From: Artemisia argyi | Taxonomy: Eukaryota; Streptophyta; Magnoliopsida; Asterales; Asteraceae | NCBI GenBank assembly: GCA_030686995.1 | Contig: CM060694.1 | Span: 90,262,762-90,326,761 of the forward strand | Direction: 5' to 3' | Length of the DNA: 64,000 nucleotides | Shown here: one piece after another, positions 56,701-64,000 of the stretch | Numbering within the stretch: position 1 is the stretch's first letter | Layout of the letters: every line of letters begins with the position of its first letter | Position numbers and translations under genes: made by a program | The notes under the pieces: generated by a model | Databases searched by the model: none | Seen by the model: only the letters and a program-made list of their open reading frames with translations | What the model was told of the DNA's origin: nothing

Positions 56701-59498
56701 ATTTGTGGAGACGGAGAGGGTGAAGGATCGTCATTTAACAATCTTTCAAGGAGAAGAATGTCCCCCTCCGGGTCAAGATAGTTTTCATCAACCCCATCGG
56801 GGATTGAGCTATCCTGAGCAAGAAAAGCCTCGAGCTCTTCCAGAAGGAAGTCACCTCCCTCAAACGGAGTGAGGGAAGGGGAAGAGTCGGAAATGATAGG
56901 GTCAGTAGAAAGACTGCCACTGGATGAGAAACCAAGGACCTCTTGAGAATACTCCTCAGACGCAACATCGATGACATCAATTCGGTTAACCGTTTCAGCG
57001 TCATAGTTGGAGGAATATCTTGAAGTCTGATCAAGATTGAATGTGATGGCTTCGCCACCAACACGTAGAGTGATTTCTTCTTCGAATACATCGATTAAAG
57101 CACGACCCGTTCTTAAGAATCCCCTCCCGAGAATGAGAGGAACTCGTGGGTCAGCATCGAAATCAACAATCACGAAATCTGCCGGAAAATGGAACTTTCC
57201 TACTTTCACGAAGATATCTTCGGCAATGCCGAGAGGACGGGATATGATACGGTCTGCAAGCTCGAGTGTCATGCAGGTCGGAGTGAGAGTAGGTAGAGAA
57301 AGTCTTTTCCAGACTGTGTAAGGCATCAGGTTAATGCTTGCGCCAAGATCGGCCAAGGCAAAGCATTCAACCATCCCCGGGAAAATACAAGGAATGAGAA
57401 ATTTTCCGGGATCTCCAAGCTTTTCGGGAAGCTTTTTCAAGAGCACTGCTGAGCAATGCTCATTAAGAGAAGTTTTTGCCATCTCACAGAGTTTTTCTTT
57501 GTTGCTTATCAGATTTTTGATTGTCGAAGCAAACTTAGGCATGAGAAGAAGAGCGTCCGCGAAGCTAATATCGAAGTGTAATTCTTGGAAAATTTGATAA
57601 AATTTTTCCATCTGATGATTAGCTCTTTCGCGGTTCTTTTGATCATTCACACGTGAAGGATATGGAATTGAAGGCTTAGGATCATTCTTTGGGATTTCAT
57701 CAGAACTCATAGGAGGATCAAATACAACTTTCGGCTTACGAGCCGGGACCGGGACAACTTGAGGGTGGACGTTGTTGATACCTCCGTTATTAGTAGGAAG
57801 TACCGTGTCCGTAGTAACCTCAGGTTCACGTTCCGCTACCTTAGGAGGAGAAGAAGAGGTAGAGGGAATCGAGGGTCCATTGTATGATACCCCACTTCGG
57901 GTAGTGATCGCCTTGACATCGCCCCTCGGGTTAGCGATCGTGTTGCTTGGTAGTGTACCCGAGCCCGAGGGTCGATCATTTAAATACTTCTGAAGATCAG
58001 AGATCGTCTTGATCAATAACCGATTTGTTTCCTCTTGTGCTTTCATGAATTGTTTAATCTCAGCATCGGAGGAAGACGAGGGTGGAACAACGTTTTGATT
58101 TTGAACAGGGGGATTTTGAACACGGTTGTTTTGAAAATTCCCTTGATTTTGATTGTTGTTACCCTGAAAATTGTTTCTCTGATTGAAATTACCCTGATTG
58201 TAATTTCCTTGATTCTGGTTTCTTTGAAAATTTCCTTGAAAACCTTGGTTTTGATTGCCATTTTGAAAATTGTTTTGATTAAACTGGCCTTGATTTTGGT
58301 TCGGGTTTTGGAAATTTGAGTTTTGACCTTGGTTAAAATTCTGATTCGAGTTATGGTTTTGATTTTGGTTAAAACCGGGAGGTCCGAGAAAATTGTTGGA
58401 ACGATAGCTTAAGAGATTACGGTCCCCTTGCGGTTGGTAAGAATTACCCCCCGTGTTGTAGGAACCGTTAGCAGCATAAACGTTCCCTTGAGGAAATTCA
58501 GCAGTAGCTGGACACTCGGAATACAGATGTGGGCCCCCACAAGTTTCACAACTTCGGGCCACGGCTTTTACTTGTTGATTTTGAACCTGATGTTGCATCG
58601 TTTGGTTCATTCTCAACACAGCCGTAGAAATATCATCCATCTTTTTGGTAAGAGCAATTATTTCAGGAGATGATGATGAGGGAGTAACTGAATTACATGA
58701 CGCATCCCTCTCCGCAGAGGAATCCCAAAAGTTATGATGGGCAGTCATGTTCTCGATTAAGTCATAGCACTCCTCGGGACGCCTTTTCATAAAGGTCCCA
58801 CCAGTAGCAGCATTGAGAATGTCTCGGTGCCTCAATGTCAGACCATTATAGAAGGTATCTATGATGGTAACTTGTAACATATTGTGGTTAGGGCACCGAT
58901 CAATGGCTAGCTTATAACGCTCCCAAGCCTTAAAAAGAGACTCATCGGGACGTTGCCGGAAGTTGCTGATATCATTTCGTAACTTGGTAACCATGGAAGG
59001 TGGAAAATATTTTGCTAGAAACTTGGTTACCATGTTATCAAAGGTTCGAATAGAATTCTTTGGAAGTCGGTCAAACCATGCAGTGGCATGATGAGTGAGA
59101 GAATAGGGGAACAGGTACAGCCGAAGGGCATCATCGGTGACACCATGCTGTTTCATGCTTTGGGTGACCGTAAGATATTTGTCAAGATGCTTGTTGGCAT
59201 CGTCACCCGGTAATCTGTGAAACTGACACGAATTCTGGACTTGTTGGATCATGTGATGCTTGAGGCCAAAGTCCGCAGCCCCAATAGTGAGTGGTGCAAT
59301 AGGCCCACCCCGCCCTTGCATGGTAGGCTGGCACAGCTCCTCCATCGTTCGGAGATCGGGAGCTGGCTCATCCCTAGGAGGGTCAGGGGGTGGTAATAGT
59401 GGTGGTGGTGGCCCAGCGGCCATTTCGGTTTCTGTATTAGAACGTAGCTCGGGTACGTCTTTCTGTTTTTTATTCTTTGTTTGAGACCGAGTGCGCAT
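53733..59498 (-). CDS. gag-pol: Athila-2 gag-pol polyprotein, intact (1921 aa)
   Basis: One uninterrupted frame from [11 protein letters not shown]. Gag domain about residues 75-255; shortened zinc knuckle [13 protein letters not shown] (317-329, CX2CX3HX4C); Gln/Asn-rich tract about 377-470; protease motif [11 protein letters not shown] near 718; RT with [34 protein letters not shown] and catalytic FMDDFSV near 1196; RNase H with [14 protein letters not shown] near 1346 and a later AADHLSR; integrase zinc region with [10 protein letters not shown] and CDACQRHGN near 1598; core Asp in GIDFMGPF (~1629), Asp in IISDRGTHF (~1686) and Glu in [11 protein letters not shown] (~1722); C-terminal domain with [19 protein letters not shown]. 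No chromodomain, as expected for Athila. All catalytic residues look present, so it could be functional. Gag and pol share one frame, so any control of their ratio must be post-translational or by another route (inference). Confidence 0.96.
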   Translation of the reverse strand: MRTRSQTKNKKQKDVPELRSNTETEMAAGPPPPLLPPPDPPRDEPAPDLRTMEELCQPTMQGRGGPIAPLTIGAADFGLKHHMIQQVQNSCQFHRLPGDDANKHLDKYLTVTQSMKQHGVTDDALRLYLFPYSLTHHATAWFDRLPKNSIRTFDNMVTKFLAKYFPPSMVTKLRNDISNFRQRPDESLFKAWERYKLAIDRCPNHNMLQVTIIDTFYNGLTLRHRDILNAATGGTFMKRRPEECYDLIENMTAHHNFWDSSAERDASCNSVTPSSSSPEIIALTKKMDDISTAVLRMNQTMQHQVQNQQVKAVARSCETCGGPHLYSECPATAEFPQGNVYAANGSYNTGGNSYQPQGDRNLLSYRSNNFLGPPGFNQNQNHNSNQNFNQGQNSNFQNPNQNQGQFNQNNFQNGNQNQGFQGNFQRNQNQGNYNQGNFNQRNNFQGNNNQNQGNFQNNRVQNPPVQNQNVVPPSSSSDAEIKQFMKAQEETNRLLIKTISDLQKYLNDRPSGSGTLPSNTIANPRGDVKAITTRSGVSYNGPSIPSTSSSPPKVAEREPEVTTDTVLPTNNGGINNVHPQVVPVPARKPKVVFDPPMSSDEIPKNDPKPSIPYPSRVNDQKNRERANHQMEKFYQIFQELHFDISFADALLLMPKFASTIKNLISNKEKLCEMAKTSLNEHCSAVLLKKLPEKLGDPGKFLIPCIFPGMVECFALADLGASINLMPYTVWKRLSLPTLTPTCMTLELADRIISRPLGIAEDIFVKVGKFHFPADFVIVDFDADPRVPLILGRGFLRTGRALIDVFEEEITLRVGGEAITFNLDQTSRYSSNYDAETVNRIDVIDVASEEYSQEVLGFSSSGSLSTDPIISDSSPSLTPFEGGDFLLEELEAFLAQDSSIPDGVDENYLDPEGDILLLERLLNDDPSPSPSPQILHKAEVKNVEITEDFPEVELKDLPPHLEYAFLEGDNKLPVIIAKDLKDEEKVALLKVLKSNKQAIAWKLSDIKGISPNFCTHKILMEDDFKPAVQHQRRVNPKIHEVIKQEVLKLLDAGLIYPISDSPWVSPIHCVPKKGGITVVTNEDNELIPTRLVTGWRVCIDYRKLNEATRKDHFPLPFMDQMLERLAGNEYYCFLDGFSGYFQIPIDPQDQEKTTFTCPYRTFAYRRMPFGLCNAPGTFQRCMMSIFSDMIGKTMEVFMDDFSVIGDSFQTCLSHLEQMLKRCKETNLSLNWEKSHFMVKEGIVLGHKISKKGIEVDRAKIDVIAKLPHPTTVKGVRSFLGHAGFYRRFIQDFSKIARPMTHLLEKDAPFIFSPECIEAFETLKKKLTEAPILVAPDWDQPFELMCDASDFAIGAVLGQRKAKYFQPIHYASKTMTEAQGHYTTIEKELLAVVYAFEKFRSYLILTKCVVYTDHSALKYLFAKQDAKPRLLHWVLLLQEFDIIIRDKKGAENLAADHLSRLENPHQDVSEKKEINETFPLETLNAVAFRGDSTTPWFADFANYRAGNFIVKGLTSQQKKKFFKDVKHYFWDDPFLFKICADQVIRRCVYGQEATDILKACHAGPTGGHHSPNYTAKKVFDSGFYWPTIYKDAHELVKACDACQRHGNISQKNEMPQNAIQVCEIFDVWGIDFMGPFPSSRGNKYILVAVDYLSKWVEAKALPTNDARVVVKFLKSLFARFGTPRAIISDRGTHFCNDQFAKVMLKYGVTHRLSTAYHPQTSGQVEVSNRGIKRILERTVGENRASWSDKLDDALWAFRTAYKTPIGCTPYKLVYGKACHLPIELEHKAYWALKHANYDLHKAGDHRKVQINELNELRDQAYENSLIYKEKTKKIHDSKIKNRVFNVGDRVLLFNSRLKIFSGKLKTRWTGPFTIAKVYPYGTVELSQPEGPNFKVNGHRLKHYFGEDTPPMVVPDLQTFPMDQ

Positions 59499-60070
59499 GC
59501 ACTAAAAACAATTTTTCAACACAAGTTCGAGGCAAAACCACAGTGAACTTAAACCAGTAATCGCAAGTGAGCAGCTTCTTTGAAAAAGGTACACTACTCA
59601 CAGGGATACAAAGGCAAGTTTTTATCTTAAGTTTGGGAACTTATTATGGGTTTATTAATTAATTTGAAAAACTGCTTTAGGCTTATGGGTGTGTGTGCAG
59701 AAAACTTGGGAAATATTTTTGGAACTGATTCGTTAACCGAAATCGTCCCTTTAAGATTACTCGCAGGCTGGCGGGAGGAAAGAATGGATTCCTCTTCAGT
59801 TCGCAATTTAATGTCAGAACTTACCTTAAACCAACTGTTTCAGGTTGTAATCTTAAAGAACACGAAGTAATTTAACTTCACAGTTTGTTTTTGATTGTTT
59901 TTAATTTTTTTGGTGTTTTCAACACTTCAGGAGAAATGTTAATGAACGTTTTTTGATATGATTGAGTTGTTACAAAAACTTTTTACAGGGAGGGTTTTGA
60001 AAACCACTAACCTTAAAACGATTTTATAAAACACGCAACAACCTCCCCGGCAGCGGCGCCAAATTTGGTT
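59499..60070 (-). other. Athila-2 leader and primer-binding site
   Basis: The minus-strand primer site TGGCGCCGCTGCCGGGGAGG (60061-60042) matches the tRNA-Asp 3' complement with one difference. The ~540-nt leader has no supported ORF. It ends in the same sequence as the Athila-1 leader just before the gag ATG. Confidence 0.85.
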
Positions 60071-62833
60071 TGAGCCCGAACCGTCAGATTATTATTGACC
60101 AAGGTCAATAAGTCAAAGATAGCCTAGAATCAATACTCCGGTGATAGTGTAGTGTTTCCCCGGGTCGTTAAAGTCCCGACGAGATTGAAATGGTGCTTTT
60201 GGAATCGTTTATGAGTGAGTGAGATTGAGGACAGTAGCCCAGATGATATGGAATTGATTTTGCTATTGTTATTTTGGTATTGGTACACAGATATAATATT
60301 CACAATAATCAGATACCAGATATATGCACAAATTCACAATTAAGATCACGTATCGGACTGGAAAAGTGGGTTTTTGGTAATTATCAAACTACAGGGGGTG
60401 CTTTTGACACTTTTCAAATCTTAAAATTAAAAATGAAAATGAAAATATAAAAGTGATTAAAATACTATTAAAATATTGATTGAATTAATTAAACTATTTA
60501 AAATCTAATTTAAATAAACTAAAAATGACAAATGATTTAAATTAAACTAAAAATTAACAAAAATATTTTCTAAACCTAAATTAGAACTTGAAGAAAATAT
60601 AAAAAATTAAAAATAATATTTTTGTCTTTTTGTGGTTTTGTTATTAATTAAAAACTATTTAACTTAATTAAACTAATTAAACTACTTTTAATTTATATTA
60701 ATACTAAATTAACTTAGAAAATTAAGATAAAATTTATAAAATTACTTAACCATCACTGGAATCCTACAAAATTATAAAAACTCTAAAAATTATGTTTAAG
60801 ATTAAACAACTAATTATTTACCTTTTAATTAACTTAAGTCTATTTTAAACAAATAAAATAAGGAAAATAGAAAATGAACAGTAGAATCTCAAATTATATT
60901 TTCTAAAAACTTATTAGACTATATTAGAGCTAGAAAAAATATAAAAACTAAGTTTAACCTTATAAAAACTAAATAAGCTATTTAATACTTGATATTAATT
61001 AATAATAAAGAAAATTAAAATTAAATCTAATTAACACTAAATGACAAAATAAAAATCTGAAAAAATTATCAAAATTACTTTACTATATAATGTATTTAAT
61101 AAAAATATAAAAAAACTAGTGACTTAATTAAAATATAAAAATGAAAATTAAAATTAACTTGAATTAAATAGAAACTATCACTTACTTTAACTTTGATTTT
61201 TTTGGATTTTTCTTTTTCAGAACTACTTAATACCTTAAAATGACAAACTTTTATGAAAACACTTTTAAAATTAGCTTATTAATAAGCTGTACACACCCCC
61301 TTGTCTTAAACAGTTGACTTTGGTTGACTGTTTGGTCAATCTGGGTCAAATGGCTTTGGGTGGGGTCCACAATGTTAAAACTTGATACAAATAAACTAAA
61401 TAAGCTTAAATAAGCCAGAAGCAACAAGAAATGAGCACAATTAAGCTGTTTAAAGGGAAATAAGCACTTTGCTCAATTAAACTGAACTCAGAACTGGGGA
61501 CAATCTTGGTGAGCAATTTCAGGTGGGGTCCACTGGGCTGGAGGTCAAACAAAAGGTCAAAGGTGAGACTCTGGTAGGAGGGGGGTTGAAGGAACCTAAC
61601 TAGAGGGTGTGGGACCCACTGAGGGGTTCACAAAACACCACCAAAGTGATGGTGGTGACTGGGTATCTGGGTGAGCAGGGCACACCTTTGCCCTGCAAGT
61701 CACTTTGAGGGTCTGTGGGACCCAGGTTAATTTTTCTAAAAATGAAATGAAGGTATAATCTCAAAGATGAGCTGGTAGGAAACTAAACCTCAAAATCTCA
61801 CAATCCCAAATAAATCACAAAATTCAGAAATGAACAAGCAAGTTTGGTGAAAACTGAGAACAAGTATTTTTGACTTTTTTGATTAATGCCTATAGTTGAC
61901 TAATCTGAACTTTAATCCTACCTAGCTGCTTGATTATGATGTTTTAAGATGTTTTAAGCTCAAATTACCCTAAACCACTCAAATGTGATTGGAAATGGGG
62001 ACTGAGCCACACTTTAACCAATCAAAGAGGGTGTAATGAGGACTGTTTCTAAGATGTTGACTTTTTAATGAACACAGCTGGTATTTTATTGTTATTATGA
62101 GATAATTTGATACTAAGAAACCTAAGTGAGCAACAATTAATGACCAGAACCAAATTGAACACTCAGAAACACACAAATCCAAACACTACTTAATGTGACA
62201 GATTATCTAGGAAATGATGCAATCTACCTCTAATATCCAACCTAATGATCTAGATAACTATTCTAATGTTAATAGAAACTGAAATGAACAATTAAATGTA
62301 CTAGTGATCAACAGATAACAACAGAGAGTGAAAACTGAATAGCAAACTTACAACTGCCTTCCAAGCAAACTTCCAAAGTGCCAAAGACCACAAAACCAAT
62401 TCCTAATGAACCTCCACAGGTTCTCTAACCCAGGGACATCCAAAGTACTCCCTGCTCCAGCTTAGTGACCATGACCATTGAGTTTGACTTTAGTTGACTA
62501 TTTTTGGTATTTTGAGCTTTTGATTACTAAACTGCTTTTACTGATTACTAATAGCTTTAATAAGCTATATGGGAGCTTACATGAGCCTATAAGTCCATAT
62601 CATTACACAGAAACAACTAATAAGCTTAATCTAAATATTGAAATTGAAACAGAACAGCTAAAGTTGAATTAGTAATGAAAACTTAAAATTGATTGATTGA
62701 AATAAGTTACAATACACTTAGGAAGGGAAATGAACAGCTTAAAAGCTTAATATTACACTACAAATTTAAATTACATAATAACGACATACAATAAACTAAA
62801 TTAACTAACTATTTCTTCCTTGTGCTCCCTCTT

Positions 62834-62843
62834 CTATTTATAG
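62834..62843 (-). promoter_or_regulatory. TATA box of Athila-2 5' LTR
   Basis: CTATAAATAG on the minus strand, a textbook plant TATA box. It is duplicated in the 3' LTR at 51530-51539. It would drive the full-length element transcript. Confidence 0.75.
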
Positions 62844-62927
62844 CTCCAAATTAGGGTTCCCATATGCATTGCCATCATTTCCCACCTCCTTTGATAACTT
62901 TTGGTCCACTAATGAGTTTACACGTAT

Positions 62928-62939
62928 TTTGGCGCCAAA
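62928..62939. promoter_or_regulatory. E2F-like palindrome in Athila-2 5' LTR
   Basis: TTTGGCGCCAAA, about 85 bp upstream of the TATA box in element direction. Confidence 0.6.
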
Positions 62940-63922
62940 AGGTGTTTCTTCAAATTGCTTCTGATAACGTGTAATGGGGAGGGTGCATTAAATGTGGTGT
63001 GAAAGGGTAGGTATAGGGAGGTGGTAGCATTAATTGTGGGGGGTCATTGCTTGTGATTGGTGGAGAGGGGAGGCTGAGCAAGTGGTGGTGTTGTGGGGGA
63101 TATCTGAGAGGGAAAGGGGAAGGAGTTGACTCGGTTTGACCGAGGGGTGTTATTTAAAACGGTTTAGGGGATTGGGTGGGCTAAGGGTTGGACTGGGTAA
63201 TTATTTTGGGCCCAAGATGGATTGTATTGTTGGATTGGACTTGGGATAGTTTATGGAGTAGTATTTGTTTATATCCGGATTTGGTTTATTACACAAGGAC
63301 CTATTTTGTAATTTCGGGAAAGTTGGGGGTTGGGTTTTGGCATGTTCTTAATTTGTTTTCAAGGGTGTAATATGCCAATGATGAATAGTATGAGGTTTTA
63401 TTTTGAATTTTTCACTTTTTAAAACCCTAGGGACTAAATCTGTCAATTCACCAAACTTCAGGGACCTGACTTGTATTTTCACCAAACTTTCTACCCAGGG
63501 ACCAAACCTGTCATAAGAGATTAGTGCAAGGACAAAATTTGTTTTTCTCAAAGTTTTTCATATCCCAGGGACCATTTTTGACAATTTTCAAAGTTCAGGG
63601 ACTAAACTTGACATTTTGTGAAACTTTTCACCAAAGGACTATTCATGTAACTTTTTGATTTATAAAGGCCTTTGGTGACTTTTTCAAGTTTTTAGAAAGA
63701 CCAGGGACTAGATTTGACAACTTTTGAAAGTTGGGGGACTGAAACTGCCAATTATGCAAACTTTGTGCGTTTTTCATCTGTTTTTGGTATTTTTGCATTT
63801 GAGACATGTAAAACACTTTCCTGGGATATTTTCACTATTTTGATTCATTATTGAGTGTTTTTGGATGTTTTGGCAGTTCAGAAATGGTAAAAATGATGAG
63901 TATTTACACACTCATCAGACGT

Positions 63923-64000
63923 CATTGCAAAATTACCTCATCCCACAACCGTAAAAGGTGTTAGGAGCTTTTTGGGTCACGCCGGTTTCTATCGTAGGTT
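63923..64000 (+). CDS. gag-pol: Athila-1 pol, resumed fragment (continues beyond window)
   Basis: After the duplicated GACGT, the frame continues from KVDV as [20 protein letters not shown], then GFYRR. This is the RT/RNase H connection that follows the VDRAKVDV motif, and it matches Athila-2 residues just after its own DRAKIDV. The frame is exact, which proves that 48750-63917 is an insertion. The remainder of pol is outside the window. Confidence 0.93.

Larger units (their letters stand above)
48750..63917 (-). mobile_element. Athila-2, complete and probably young Ty3/gypsy retrotransposon
   Basis: 15,168 bp on the minus strand, flanked by the 5-bp duplication GACGT (48745-48749 and 63918-63922). 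In its own direction: 5' LTR 63917 to ~60071, primer site 60061-60042, leader, single gag-pol ORF 59498-53733, ~1.1 kb non-coding region with repeated hairpins, polypurine tract 52625-52614, 3' LTR 52613-48750. About 30 substitutions by eye separate the two LTRs over 3.85 kb. There is no env-like ORF. Confidence 0.95.
60071..63917 (-). repeat. 5' LTR of Athila-2
   Basis: In element direction it begins TGATGAGTGTGTAAATACTC at 63917. Its inner end reads GGGCTCAAACC where the 3' LTR has GGGCTCAATCA, so the last four bases are altered or the border is slightly off. An E2F-like palindrome lies at 62928-62939. The TATA box (CTATAAATAG, minus) lies at 62843-62834. Confidence 0.92.
23843..64000 (+). 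mobile_element. Athila-1, Ty3/gypsy retrotransposon split by three later insertions (partial)
   Basis: Parts in order: 5' LTR 23843-27551, spacer 27552-27567, solo LTR-B (with Tekay inside) 27568-44367, primer-binding site from 44373, leader, gag-pol 44932-48749, Athila-2 48750-63917, and resumed pol 63923-64000. The rest of pol and the 3' LTR lie beyond the window. Assignment to Athila rests on the Asp-tRNA-type primer site, the gag and RT sequence style and the ~3.7-kb LTR. Confidence 0.85.

Noticed and set aside
57037..58319. Plus-strand frames opposite Athila-2 gag-pol
   Set aside because: Shadows of a long, certain minus-strand ORF; composition follows the Gln/Asn repeats.

Overview
The window is nuclear DNA from a flowering plant. 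The evidence is an intron-rich gene with GT-AG splicing, large nested Ty3/gypsy LTR retrotransposons of the Athila and Tekay (chromovirus) lineages, Stowaway-, Tourist- and Mutator-type MITEs, and AT-rich intergenic sequence with long A and TA runs. The gag/pol protein style (acidic ORF upstream of a Tekay gag, Asn/Gln-rich Athila gag, zf-CCHC_4 pseudogene) resembles what I know from Asteraceae. That family assignment is inference.

Layout. 1-7034: gene-poor DNA with a dead zinc-knuckle pseudogene (2424-3110), a 172-bp MITE, a 1.4-kb foldback palindrome (4479-5894) and a 278-bp MITE. 7035-10419: a solo LTR of 3.4 kb with a perfect 5-bp target duplication (CAGTG) and internal minisatellites. 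10425-13582: gene-poor DNA with a Tourist-like MITE. 13583-22198 (minus strand): the one clear host gene, a 20-exon, 573-residue K+/H+ antiporter of the KEA4/5/6 group, whose introns carry a Stowaway MITE, a Mutator-type MITE and microsatellites. 22199-23842: its 5' leader and upstream region, crowded by a MITE between two TA microsatellites and a 1.1-kb foldback built of ~20-bp tandem units.

23843-64000 (end of window) is one nested retrotransposon stack. Athila-1 (plus strand) has its 5' LTR at 23843-27551 and its primer-binding site and gag-pol from 44373. Between that LTR and the primer-binding site sits a related solo LTR in opposite orientation (27568-28455 plus 41742-44367). That solo LTR is split by a complete Tekay element (28456-41736, TSD TATTA). 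Athila-1 pol is in turn split by a complete minus-strand Athila-2 (48750-63917, TSD GACGT). The Athila-1 reading frame resumes exactly at 63923 and runs off the window end.

Function. KEA exchanges K+ for H+ in endomembranes. Athila-2 has an open gag-pol of 1921 codons with intact catalytic motifs and LTRs that differ by under 1% by eye, so it may be a recently active autonomous copy. The Tekay copy has even more similar LTRs but carries a catalytic RT substitution (FIDD to FIDG) and an in-frame stop between gag and pol, so it was probably mobilised in trans or broken very recently. All four Athila-type LTRs share a perfect 12-bp palindrome that matches overlapping E2F sites. No tRNA, rRNA or CRISPR was seen.
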